Source: Siphonodentalium dalli
Lineage: Eukaryota; Mollusca; Scaphopoda; Gadilida; Siphonodentaliidae
Length of the DNA: 64,000 nt
Direction of reading: 5' to 3'
NCBI GenBank assembly: GCA_032622095.1
Contig: CP136066.1
Coordinates: forward strand, 188,952,716 to 189,016,715
The position numbers and the translations under genes are program-made. Below, in pieces: positions 9,869 through 19,699 of the stretch. The number at the start of each line of letters is the position of its first letter. Within the stretch, counting starts at the first letter, position 1. A model generated the notes under the pieces. The model was given only the letters and a program-made list of their open reading frames with translations, was not told the DNA's origin and made no database searches.

Positions 9869-12616
9869 CTGAAAAAGAAAGAAGAAATATAATTTTAGTT
9901 GCAGCAGATTTTTTTATATTCATATTGGTTCAAAGAGTTTTGTTATCTATACGCGAGCATGGAGAAAATTTAAGTACATGTATATAGTTTGTGTTGAATT
10001 ATGGCAATGCGTTCACAATGTTATACTGTTTATTACCGTAAAAATGGGAAAATTAGTCATGAAGAATGAAAATACTAGAAAATGACTCATATAACATAAT
10101 CTGACATAATTAAGTCACTCAGAGAGGTTGAATGTCACCTGCACACAGTGTTGGGGGCCGGGCGACCTATCGCCCGTGATGACCTATCGCCCGCGATTGG
10201 CCGGAGACACACGTATCATAGTAGCGATGTAATAGTAGGTATGTTGTCTGACGATGGTGCAATATTTAATGACAAGTGGTCGTTGTTATTACTGGGTAAT
10301 CGATTTTGAGGGTCAGTCAATCTTTGAAATTGAACAAGGAACATCGTTCCAATATCACGTTTTAGCAAGTCGGAGTTCGTATTGGCTTGTCCTCCTTTAT
10401 ATTCAATTAATTACAAAATAATAAATAAATAAATAAAATAAAATAATGTAATCCACAGTCACCCCTGACATCTATCATTCAAGCTTGATTATAGCGTGAC
10501 TGTCGTTTGCAGGATGAGGTCCTCAGGTGTAAATTTGGTGACGCTATCCCGCATTGCGGTCTAGCATCACCAAATTCACCCTTTGTGGACCTCATTCTGC
10601 ATAGCCTCATATGCTGTGTGAGACATAGACTCAGATTTAACTTCCCAAATGGTGAATATTGTGCAATGTGTCGTCAGCCAATTTGGGGATATAGAGAAAT
10701 TAAACTAAAAAAGAATTATAATCTATGAGAAGAAGTTTCTTTTGAAGAACTTTTTTGAATATTTGCTACTACCACCAAGTTCTGCACCCACGGCGGTGAA
10801 ATTTGATAATAAAAAAAATTTCCAAAGAAGATGATACCTAAACAGAATGAGGTCCCCAGTGGGTGAATTTAGTTATGCTAACCCGCTATGCGGAATAGCG
10901 TCGCTAAATTCGCCGTCTGTGGACGTCATTGTGAGAATAAGTATTTAATCGCTGCAGTTATAGTTACCCTATTAACCCTTTACCCAACAGAACGGCCCTG
11001 TGCCAATGCATTCTCTTATATATGCGAGTCGACCATAGGTCGCCTCGCATATATAAGAGAATGCATTGGCTTAACACATTAAAAATTGTTAAAGAATGTA
11101 AGAAAAAATGGTAAAAAGTGTTAAAAAAAGATTTTTTTTAGGCCAATGCATTCTCTTATATATGCGATGCGACCTATGGTCGACTCGCATATATAAGAGA
11201 ATGCATTGGCACAGGGCATAACTGTAACTATCACAATGTGGTCAAGGAGCCGGTTCCAATGATATCCATATTTGTATGGTTCTATTGAGACAGACCGAAG
11301 ATATTTTAGGCTGTTGAAGCTTTATTTGGCCGGTTTTGGCCGGTTTGTTGGGTAAAGCGTTAATAGGGAGGATTAGCTTGGGAACATAACTTCGACCGTC
11401 AAATGATATCAGACTATATATACTTTTCGACTTTGAAGGTGTGGCGGGAAATAAATAGTCTGTTGATAAACTCAGCATAAAACCGAGCGTAAGTTTATAT
11501 ATATATACACGAGTATAGCATTATTATAAATTATAGACTTTAGTATGGCTGCTATGGCATGTTTCGTGTCTCATAGACAACACTAACGAAATCGTTGTCT
11601 CATTGACAACACTAACGAAATCGTTGTCTCATTGACAACACTAACGAAATCGCTGTGTTTTTGTTGCTCAATATCGTCGGAAAAAAGATTAAAGACTAAA
11701 CTAAATATTTTCTCGCTTCGTGATTATAGTCTGTTATGTCTGATGGGCGAAGTTAAATTTGTTTTCTATCTAAACCTCGCTAATGATATTTGTAGGTGGT
11801 AACTTACGCTCTTCGGTCTCCCTCTGTCTTCTTACTATCGCCTCCTCCTCCTCCCTCTGTCTCTCCTCGTCTATCTCTTGTTGGCGTCTGGCCTCCTCCG
11901 CTGCTAATGACTCTTCAACGCGGATTCGTTCTTTTTCTGTTGATGATATAGAAACATGGCATGACTAGAGGATCTTCATTAGGGCGGGGGCGGGGGGGGG
12001 GGGGGGGGTAGTGACCACATTGGAATTTCCAACTGTAAATCACATTTAAGCAGAACGAAATTTATAAATCCGAGAACCTCTATTTGCATCACCCACATAC
12101 ATAGCCTATAAGGTTGTAATGTTCTAACAGGTATACCTCAAACTTTGCAACTGTCCAACCCAACACGCCCCTGTGGTTGGACATTTCCAACTAAAATGCT
12201 GCTTTTTATAGGAGAGTTTATTGTTAACCTCCTCAATTTAGGAGAGCATATCTATAAATGACAAGTATATACATGTTATGTAAGTATGCATGCAAATGAT
12301 CACAATATTAATCACAATATTATTTTTACAGTGTTTACGCCATGTTGAAGTTGTTGTTGTTGTTGTTGTTGTTGTTGTTGGTGTTGTTGTTTTTGTTGTT
12401 GTTATTGTTGCTGTTGTTCGAAGTATTGTCGGGTCTTTTGACAAAATGAGATATAGAACATATTACTGATGAACAATAATTCAATTTTATTTCTTTGCAG
12501 TTGAGCATTATAATAGGACTATATTTGAGTAATTTCCATTACAACTTACCTCGTTCGACCAGATAGTCGTTCGCGGCATACACCGCCATAACAAGCCAAG
12601 AGAATCCTGGAAACAT
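9813..12616 (-). CDS. Spliced 83-residue membrane/coiled-coil protein, unknown function (coding exons 12550-12616, 11808-11936, 9813-9868)
   Basis: Three minus-strand exons join in phase with good GT-AG borders. Coding exon 1 (12616-12550) has the ATG one base after an acceptor and encodes MFPGFSWLVMAVYAANDYLV plus two residues, a single hydrophobic segment. Exon 2 (11936-11808) encodes 42 residues of Glu/Arg-rich coiled coil (heptad-like ...EESLAAEEARRQQEIDEE...) and ends at donor GTAAGT. Exon 3 (9868-9813) follows an excellent polypyrimidine acceptor and encodes EKNRNNFAGFRKGFLFK and a stop. Phases 1 and 1 are kept at both junctions, which is unlikely by chance for three unrelated ORFs. A non-coding first exon may end at the donor at 13021. 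I considered the complex I subunit NDUFB3 because of the FPGFSW stretch but could not support it; a tail-type small mitochondrial or ER membrane protein is possible. Confidence 0.5.
10500..10935. mobile_element. Composite GAGGTCCCC-type MITE (full length, old copy)
   Basis: Two inner palindromes (10505-10612 and 10849-10935) flank a ~240-bp spacer. Each palindrome reads GCA(G)AATGAGGTCC...GGTGAATTT.GTGA.GCTA...TAGC.TCAC.AAATTC(A)CC...GGACCTCATTCTGC. It is diverged from the younger copies at 60-62 kb. It lies in the intron of the 83-residue gene. Confidence 0.6.
10976..11359. mobile_element. TTAA-flanked MITE, family P1, copy 1 (intact)
   Basis: It is flanked by TTAA at 10972-10975 and 11360-11363. 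The terminal inverted repeats are CCCTTTACCCAACAGAACGG and its partner (GGCCGGTTTGTTGGGTAAAG...). Inside are two perfect hairpins (about 11012-11070 and 11142-11210) built from CCAATGCATTCTCTTATATA and its inverse around a GTCGAC/CATAGGTCGC loop. It is non-coding and piggyBac-like by target site. Confidence 0.8.
11571..11653. repeat. 29-bp minisatellite, three copies
   Basis: The unit GACAACACTAACGAAATCGT plus TGTCTCATT is repeated nearly three times. The surroundings (about 11530-11760) are a diverged relative of 35845-36010. Confidence 0.7.
11808..11936 (-). CDS. Exon 2 of the 83-residue protein (coiled coil)
   Basis: The acceptor is CATCAACAG and the donor GTAAGT starts at 11807. The 129 bp hold 42 whole codons with split codons at both ends. 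The opposite strand shows a Ser/Leu-rich frame that is only its shadow. Confidence 0.55.
11978..12010. repeat. G-homopolymer tract
   Basis: A G-rich run (GGGGGCGGGGGC) ends in more than 20 consecutive G. It lies in the intron between coding exons 1 and 2 of the 83-residue gene. Confidence 0.9.
12350..12420. repeat. (GTT)n microsatellite
   Basis: GTT repeats with a few interruptions; the minus-strand poly-Thr frame over it is an artefact. Confidence 0.9.
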
Positions 12617-12617
12617 T
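12550..12617 (-). CDS. Coding exon 1 of the 83-residue protein
   Basis: Acceptor TTCCTTACAG precedes 12617, ATG is at 12616-12614, and donor GTAAGT begins at 12549. It encodes 22 residues plus one base: a hydrophobic segment with aromatic residues ending LVER. Confidence 0.5.
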
Positions 12618-13020
12618 CTGTAAGGAAATAATGAAAAACAGTCAAATTTTTTTTTTTTTTTTAAAGTGATAAACATATAAAACGGGAATATATCCACCAT
12701 GAAATAATAATAAAACATAAAATAAAACAAATTAAATCGAATAAAAAAATGTAAAAACATCATATATATAGGGCTGTGATATATTATACAAAACTTAAAA
12801 GTTATCATATGACAACTATCCGCGATTCCCATGCACCATCTAAACATGTTAAACATGCATGCGTTACCCTAGTATTATAACTACATGTATGCCGCTAAAT
12901 GATTGTTATTTCGGCTCACTGTTGTATACAATAATTATATCTCGCTCCTGATTAATGTTTTATTAGTAGGTGCTTAATGCCTCGCCTTTGTATAATGAAA
13001 AGTAATTAAAATATACTTAC

Positions 13021-13250
13021 ATTAACTTGTATTTATATTTCTAAGCTCCCTTTATCGATAAGACATGTAAAACTATTAAATATCAATACAAGACGTAGAA
13101 TAGAACAATGGGGACGTCATCGCTTTATTTCTGTACGTACGTTAGCAACGCGTTGACGTGCGCTATTTCCTGGAAACCTTTGACCCTGCGTTAACATATT
13201 TCACGCGAAGTGGCGTCTTAAACTTTCACGAAGAGGCAATTATATGCTAC
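13021..13250 (-). promoter_or_regulatory. Putative promoter and non-coding first exon of the 83-residue gene
   Basis: A good minus-strand donor (TTAAT|GTAAGTAT) ends a possible exon at 13021. Just upstream the sequence is less AT-rich and contains CGCACGTCAACGCG and ATGACGTC, a CRE-like core. The ATGs in this stretch open only short frames that terminate early. Transcription start not determinable. Confidence 0.3.
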
Positions 13251-13345
13251 AACCCCTTTTTTCTTGTGTGCGCAGGATTCATATATGTATACAAACGTTA
13301 ACTGCATGGCATTCGACATTCATATACACAATATAAACGATTGGA

Positions 13346-13377
<32 letters not shown>

Positions 13378-13401
13378 ATAATTGTTACGACTTCACTTTT
13401 A

Positions 13402-14628
13402 GGGCGCGTACACATGGCGGGCAAGAAAATATCAGGTATGCCCCATGTGACTTACTTGACCAATGAAATAAATAATACCGGAAAATATCCGACGAAGACA
13501 GCGCGCTGATATTTTATCGCCAGTTGGTGATATGTGTTCACCTTGATTGGTGGCCATCGGTATCCGTTAATATTCTCTATAAGGGACACGCTGGTAACCG
13601 TTCACGCACTCGAGTTATGATCCATCAATATTATCGCCTGTTTCAACAATTGACTTCGTAATTCCATTTTGGATTGTTTGACATAATCGCTGAGCTATTA
13701 TATGGATATGTGTGGAGACATATATCTTTTGAAGGTTTCCGCTGACGGAGGATGTCCGTGGATTTCCAACTGCACCCCCTCTTGAATGATGAATCGGGCC
13801 AAAGACCCAATATCACATAATTTAATTTCCCCACCTCCCATCGTCTTTGAATTTCCCATCTGGTACCTCACATGTCTTGAATTTTGACTGGACACCAGGG
13901 AGGGAGGGGCCTAGAAGAAATTCCAAACCAATATTTTGACCAAAGTAGGAAGAAATACAAATGTTGGTCTAAAACCACTAATTCCACATACATTAATGGT
14001 TGAAAAATCAGACTCAATTTCAAACCATTGTTGGTGTGAAATTTCCAACTAATATTGTTTCCAACTGGTGAAAACTTTGGCCATAGTTGGCGGGGGTCTC
14101 ATGTCCCCACATGCACCCACGTAAGTTCGGTAACGTAATGTACACCATAGCCCAATGAACCATTAAACAATCTCCTGAAAACTTCATATGTGGTCTCAAT
14201 GGGGGTGGGGTCATCCGATTTGCCGCAAAACCATAACATTTGTCACCCCACATATGCATACACTATGAAATTATAACATTTTCAAATTTCCAAATAACGT
14301 GACCACTTTCTCATTATGCAGAATGTCTTTATGCATGAGATCAGCAACGTTGCTACAGGTCGGTGGGTGCCTAATCCCACTCGACTTCGGTAATACATGT
14401 CAACAGTTGGAAATTTCACAAAGCTATGAATTGCCAAAATGGACTATAGGTTATTTACCGGACGCAATTCACTTGAACCAGCATGACTAATACTGTTCTG
14501 ATTGAGCTCAATCAACGCCGTTTAAACCGCCGCGTTCTCACGGGCGTAATCTTTGCAAAATATCAGTGTGCAATTTGACCTGATATTTTCTTGCAGATAT
14601 TTTCTTGCAGCTTCATGTGTACGCGCCC
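13402..14628. mobile_element. PIF/Harbinger-like non-autonomous element with TTA duplication
   Basis: The left end is GGGCGCGTACACATGGCGGG followed by CAAGAAAATATCAGG. The right end is CCTGATATTTTCTTGCAG (partly duplicated) then CTTCATGTGTACGCGCCC. Both sides are flanked by TTA (13399-13401 and 14629-14631), the 3-bp target of PIF/Harbinger. The 1.2-kb interior holds no transposase; it has copies of a TTGGAAATTTCCAAC-type short motif also seen at 24.1-24.7 kb. Confidence 0.65.
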
Positions 14629-14740
14629 TTAATGTTGGCGCCATAAAGGTAAAATGGCCGCCTATATAATAGAGATCGTTATTCTTTAGTTGTTACTTAT
14701 GGATAAACATTAAAGAGATCCTTAACCGTGTTTATGCATT

Positions 14741-15276
14741 TAAAGGTACGCAATCCGATCAGACGGTCCCCATATCATCAAGTTACAACAACAACATTTC
14801 TTCAAAATACGGTTTATTATCAGAATCGATTAATTACAAAACGTGTTATGCTATTCACTTGATTATCACGAAATTTGGCCGTATTAATTACCACATGATT
14901 TTAGAGTTATCCATCTTCATTCGCAATTTCATCCGAGACCGTCGCCTTGACGATTTTTTTCCAGGCCACAAATAAGTACACATCTCGAAAAATGAAAATT
15001 TTAAAAAACCATATCAGATCACTCTGAGCTCTGATGGGTGGGTTCCTCGACTCGAATCAAATATTGTTTTTTACCTCCGAAGCCAACGAAATAGTAAGTT
15101 GGGAGCGTTAATTCTGATAATAGTAAGTTGGGAGCGTTAATTCTGATAATAGTAAGTTGGGAGCGTTAATTCTGATAATAGTAAGTTGGGAGCGTTAATT
15201 CTGATAATAGTAAGTTGGGAGCGTTAATTCTGATAATAGTAAGTTGGGAGCGTTAATTCTGATAATGCATCTTTAA
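14741..15276. mobile_element. GGTACTCAATCCGATC-type MITE, copy 1, with internal minisatellite
   Basis: It starts TTAAAGGTACGCAATCCGAT and shares interior blocks (GATTTTAGAGTTATCCATCT, GGTTCCTCGACTCGAATCAA) with 25073-25550, 27032-27492 and 63690-63977. The right end is degraded after a 29-bp minisatellite. Confidence 0.65.
15092..15265. repeat. 29-bp minisatellite, six near-perfect copies
   Basis: The unit TAGTAAGTTGGGAGCGTTAA plus TTCTGATAA is repeated six times at exact 29-bp spacing (15092, 15121, 15150, 15179, 15208, 15237). The other copies of the parent MITE have a single unit here, so it is a recent local expansion. Confidence 0.9.
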
Positions 15277-16400
15277 CAATGTCTATTGTATTATATTGGC
15301 GTTTTAGAGACGTCTATGTACTTTGAGTGACGCTGGTTGGAATTTGTTTGGGTAACCGTATATAAATTGAATGAGATGTTGTTTTGGGGCAGTACTCAAA
15401 CAAATAAACAGAAATGTGGCTATTTTTTAGAACATTACAACATTTTTGGTTATAAATCTATCTTTTACAACACATTTAAGTGAAATATGATCAACACAAT
15501 ATGTTTCTCTTGTTTGATTTAGAAATAATATTTGAAACGTGCATGCAATGAAAGGGATTTCGATAGAAAGTATGTTGTTGGAATGCTGCCGGGAAGAGAT
15601 AGGGCACCTTTAATAGTTTGGAATCAATGTATTATATTTTCTTCTGATCGGCTGTATTTGTGTACAAATCAAGTAATTCCGGAGTTCGGGTTCAAAGCTC
15701 GCCTGTAAGACGCGATAACTCGAATTCATTAGCTAGGTGTCGCTTGTTTAATTAATTGCATGAATCAACACCGATATGATTGGCTTCTGATCTGGTAAAG
15801 GCACCCAATTAGATATAGCGCGCCAAAATTCTATTTTGGGTCACTTTTGACTTGTCCAGCCTGTGAAGCCGCAATATTTACTTTTGAAGAATTATTTTTC
15901 CTCACCCACCCACCCAGAAAGTTTTCTAGTCAATATGATAGGGTATGCATATGCTACATATGGTCTTATTGTTAATGTATTAACATACTCACAAGTATAT
16001 CATTGCTTGGTTTTTATCAAGCCTTAATAGAACCAATCTAGTAATACTTGGTTTTGATAGTCATTAAGGTGGCTAGAATGCCTATTAAACTATTCCATAA
16101 TATTCATCAAACAGTTGGAGGCTTGGCCTCCCTTCTAATTAAACAGTCATTTAATCTTCCATCATTTGAATAGAAGTAAAATTTTACACTTGAGTCTGCA
16201 TGGATCTATTATTTGTTTGATTTATTGTATACATGTTGTCTGCATGTGTATGCATGTTCTTGTTTACGTGTGTCTTTGTAATGTATTCATCATATTATGT
16301 TTGCATGTATTTTATGTCATGCTAGTCTTATGTCTGTATGATTGTCGCTTTGCATGCTTACAAGTCAACCCGCAATAAATCATTAAGTGTCATTTGTGTT
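15277..16400. other. No gene seen; old repeat debris
   Basis: About 15410-15610 resembles 50450-50715 (TTTTTAGAACATTA, TTTCTC.TGT, GGGAAGAGATAG), so it is an old dispersed repeat. The rest shows no ORF or RNA signature I can support. Confidence 0.35.
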
Positions 16401-16419
16401 TCTATGAACCCAAATTCCG

Positions 16420-16938
16420 GAATTAAATCCTAGAGAGGATGGGAAGTGGAAGCGGTCATTTTCTATATCCTAAAATGATGATTTATTTCTGAAGGTTGTT
16501 TTGCTATTATTATAGTATTAAACGTCCCACCTCGTGTCAAAAGGAAGAAATCCCTCTTGAAAAAAACGAACAAACGATGTGTCTCAACTGTTCATGTAAG
16601 ATGTATTCAGGGTTCTATTCTAATTTTTACAAAACCTATTAATTTATTTTATTTAGTTTTTATTGTATGTATTAAAACATTTTTGGTACAAGAAGTGCTA
16701 CACGAGAGAAGGTATTTTGCTTGATATTTAATTTTCTATGCATTTATATCATACCGTTTCAAAGTGTTAGCGGGATTATTGTAAGATTATTTTGTTAATA
16801 TTTCGATAACAAAATGATAATCTATATATGGTATGTACAGATCTAGTTTATATGTCATATATGGTTTTGAAATGTATGTTCCACAGCACTAAAGCAGAAA
16901 ACGGTGTCACATTATGTTTTGTTTTATTATTATTATTA

Positions 16939-16976
<38 letters not shown>

Positions 16977-17233
16977 GTTGTTGTTGTTATTGTTGTGGTA
17001 AATGTATGGTTGTGTCCCCGAAAACGGTGTCACATTATGTTTTGTTTTATTATTATTATTATTATTAATTATTATTATTATTATGTTGTTGTTAGTGTTG
17101 TTGTCGTAAATGGAGGTTTGGGTCCCCGAATACATCTTTAAATATTTTCTCGGTTCTACAATAATGTAAAATATACTGTTAGATAATTTGTCCGCGAACA
17201 CTCTGCGTGGCTTTAATTTCAACACCAGTAGAA
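16420..17233 (+). repeat. LTR-like dispersed repeat, copy 2 (possible solo LTR), expanded by ATT microsatellites
   Basis: It has the same landmarks in the same order as 3429-4034. It is longer because a block of about 120 bp (AAAACGGTGTCACATTATGT, then (ATT)n, then GTTGTTG and CCCCGAA) is present twice at about 16898-17020 and 17021-17128. No gag follows, consistent with a solo LTR. The minus-strand Asn/Ile-rich frame here is microsatellite translation, not a gene. Confidence 0.55.
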
Positions 17234-17239
17234 GATCAC

Positions 17240-17772
17240 ACATATTGGACCCCCTCTGGTCGAGATGTTAATTCGTTAATGCGACAAGCACCAACTCGCA
17301 ACAAACCAACGGGTTCCTTTTGTGATCTCGCATATCATTGAACTACAATGCCGCGTCATTATTGATTTTGGCCCCTGCATGGCCATTTGGGTGTAATTAG
17401 CCCCTTTTATGAAAATGGCGAGACCAGCCGTGTTTCTACAGGCTTACTAAGCTGATTACGTAACTAAACTACATTGAGTAGGGCAGGGTATATTAACATT
17501 ATCGATGAAATATACGAGCACACAACACAAGACTACATTGTGACTTATATATGCGGGGAAAAACATCCACGATTAAGTCGGATAATCTTTGACCGACATC
17601 AGTTCTGTTCCGCGGAAAATATCAGTCTGACTGTCCCATGCATGCGCTGTTATTGGTAATCAGAGACAAATCACATTGGAGCTGAAGCGATATCGGAATA
17701 CAGAACACCGATAAGAGATCGATAAATCCTTCCATTATTGGTTATTGTCATTTCGCTGGGATTTTTTGAACA
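17240..17772. other. 5' flank of the intronless gene at 17773
   Basis: No feature recognised apart from likely promoter position; no clear TATA box at the expected distance. Confidence 0.3.
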
Positions 17773-18636
17773 ATGAAGATGGAGTTTCCTGTTCTGTTTA
17801 GACAATCTGAAGATAAGCTGCTTCAAGTTGGATCTTTGTTCCTGGAGCGGACAGACCCGTGTCTGAGTGATGTGAGGATGTGCATTCTTGATATTGGACT
17901 TTTGCCTGGGAGAATTCGATTCGTGTTCGAGTCCAGAGGTGGGTCACCAATCACGATTCACCAAGAAGACGATCTGCGATTATCGCTAATAAGCAATAAA
18001 GACAGTCGCAGCTTCATCATACGACAAAAGGCACAAGTCGTTTTAAACAGCCTTGGTGAAACCCGGAACGGGACTGAAAACCGGAATGTGACTAGCGGCG
18101 ATACAACGCGGGGATCCCCATCGGATGAAGTAGATGCAGCTTCCTGTGAATTCAGACGGAATGACAGTTTTCGGACCGATATGAGAAATCCTATGTACAA
18201 ATCTCACAATGAAAGGATTTCCATGGAGAAAACAGCTCATTGTGACAAAAACGGAGGCGAATCGGAATCATCTCTGAACATTTACGTGCCTTCTATGAAA
18301 TCGTGTGTTAAATGCATTTACCATGTTGCCAGTGTTAGTTTCCTGTGGTACATACATGCATGTGCCTTCATTTTCAAACTGATATTCGAACAAAACGAAA
18401 AAGTGTCAACCATTGACGACATAACGACAAACTGCAAGGACGGATTTTCAGTGACAAAGTTTGTGTCTCACCACCTGCCAAGAAACTTCCTACAGAATAT
18501 GAGTATTGATACGGTTGTGTGTTTGGTTGTCAGGATGTTTTTGAAATGCATCGTTGCCTTCGCCAGATGCCTGAAACTCCAGGCAGGCATTTTCAAAACT
18601 GTACTTCGAGAATTGACCAATTATGTTGACACATAG
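17773..18636 (+). CDS. Intronless 287-residue protein, paralogue A of an unrecognised family
   Basis: A single uninterrupted frame, much longer than background ORFs in this AT-rich window. Residues 4-84 form a domain shared with the frame at 28267: EFPVLFRQS, Q-x-GS-x-FL, CLSDVRMCI, LPGRIRFVFES, GSPI..QEDD and a closing RSFIIR. The predicted strand pattern loosely recalls a beta-grasp (ubiquitin-like) fold, which is only a guess. Residues 85-175 are a polar Ser/Asp/Arg-rich linker. Residues about 178-206 and 245-275 are hydrophobic and Cys-rich, possibly membrane-associated. I chose the ATG at 17773 because it sits just before the conserved EFP. Lack of introns could mean a retrogene origin. 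Function unknown. Confidence 0.6.
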   Translation: MKMEFPVLFRQSEDKLLQVGSLFLERTDPCLSDVRMCILDIGLLPGRIRFVFESRGGSPITIHQEDDLRLSLISNKDSRSFIIRQKAQVVLNSLGETRNGTENRNVTSGDTTRGSPSDEVDAASCEFRRNDSFRTDMRNPMYKSHNERISMEKTAHCDKNGGESESSLNIYVPSMKSCVKCIYHVASVSFLWYIHACAFIFKLIFEQNEKVSTIDDITTNCKDGFSVTKFVSHHLPRNFLQNMSIDTVVCLVVRMFLKCIVAFARCLKLQAGIFKTVLRELTNYVDT

Positions 18637-18785
18637 ATGTGTGTAATGGTGTATATATACATGCCATGGCATGCATATCTACATCATTCCTGAATCTCTA
18701 TCTAGCTATGCCCGTAGAGATCGTATTCCACCAGTACAAAACCTGGAAATTGTCTGACACTGAGGGAACTCTAAAACATGGAACA

Positions 18786-19695
18786 AACAAGGCAGTAAAT
18801 ATTTCACTGTTAACACTTGTTCCTCAATAATCTACTTCACAGTAGGGGTGGTCCCATATCGAGATTGCATGCTTCTCTGTGACCTTTGTGGGCCGATATC
18901 GCAATAACATTGAATTATTTTCCTTGGAGAATTTCCACGATTGTAAGCGATGTAAAGAAAAATAGCACACAAAGTCACTTAAATCGTTCAATTTCGAGAG
19001 TGAAATCTTCACCTACAGTGGATTGCATTATTAACCCTTTACCTAATAGAATGGCCCTGTGCCAATGCATTCTCTTATATATGCGAGTCGACCATAGGTC
19101 GCCTCGCATATATAAGAGAATGCATTGGCTTAACACATTAAAAATTATAAAATTGTTAAAGAATGTAAGAAAAAATGGTAAAAAGTGTTAAAAAAAGATT
19201 TTTTTTAGGCCAATGCATTCTCTTATATATGCGAGCGACCTATGGTCGACTCGCATATATAAGAGAATGCATTGGCACAGGGCATAACTGTAACCATCAC
19301 AATGTGGTCAATGAGCCGGTTCCAATGATATCCATATTTGTATGGTTTTATTGAGACAGACCCAAGATAATTTAGGCTGTTGCAGCTTTATTTGGGCGTT
19401 TTTGGCCGGTTTGTTGGGTAAAGGGTTAAGAAATATATTAGCTGCAATATTTTTCAATGTTATAAATTTCCCTGTCACAACATCAAAAAGTTCCCTGGTT
19501 TTGAACTTGTGTAGTAGGATCTATACCGGCGTAGCTTTTGAGTAGAGATTCATGACATGATCTATGGAAGTGAGTGAGACCACAAACTCGAAGTGCACTG
19601 ATAGAAAAGATTTGTAAACAGACTTTACATATCGACTATGTTTTACTAGATTGTGACATTTTGAATTATATTTATTACACTTATTTAATGTTGTT
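18786..19695. repeat. Dispersed repeat D, copy 2, interrupted by a P1 MITE
   Basis: It is collinear with 7560-8130 except for the insertion at 19035-19426. Removing that insertion and one TTAA restores the alignment (GCATTATTAA / TTAAGAAATATATTAGCT). Confidence 0.7.
19035..19426. mobile_element. TTAA-flanked MITE, family P1, copy 2
   Basis: TTAA lies at 19031-19034 and 19427-19430. It has the same ends and twin hairpins as 10976-11359 and is nearly identical in sequence. Because the uninterrupted host repeat exists at 7560-8130, this is a direct occupied-versus-empty comparison supporting TTAA insertion. Confidence 0.85.
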
Positions 19696-19699
19696 GACA

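Noticed and set aside
12550-12616. Assignment of the FPGFSWLVMAVYAAN exon to complex I subunit NDUFB3
   Set aside because: Only a weak resemblance in a hydrophobic stretch; no GLRDPW-type upstream exon found and the next exon is a coiled coil absent from NDUFB3.
12539-12856. 105-residue minus-strand ORF upstream-extended from FPGFSW
   Set aside because: The part before the acceptor at 12618 is AT-rich low-complexity intron; the exon with GT-AG borders explains the coding-like end.
15092-15265. CRISPR-like array of 29-bp repeats
   Set aside because: The repeats are directly adjacent with no spacers, in a eukaryotic MITE; it is a minisatellite.
16848-17243. 131-residue Asn/Ile-rich minus-strand ORF
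   Set aside because: Translation of (ATT)n microsatellites inside an LTR-like repeat.
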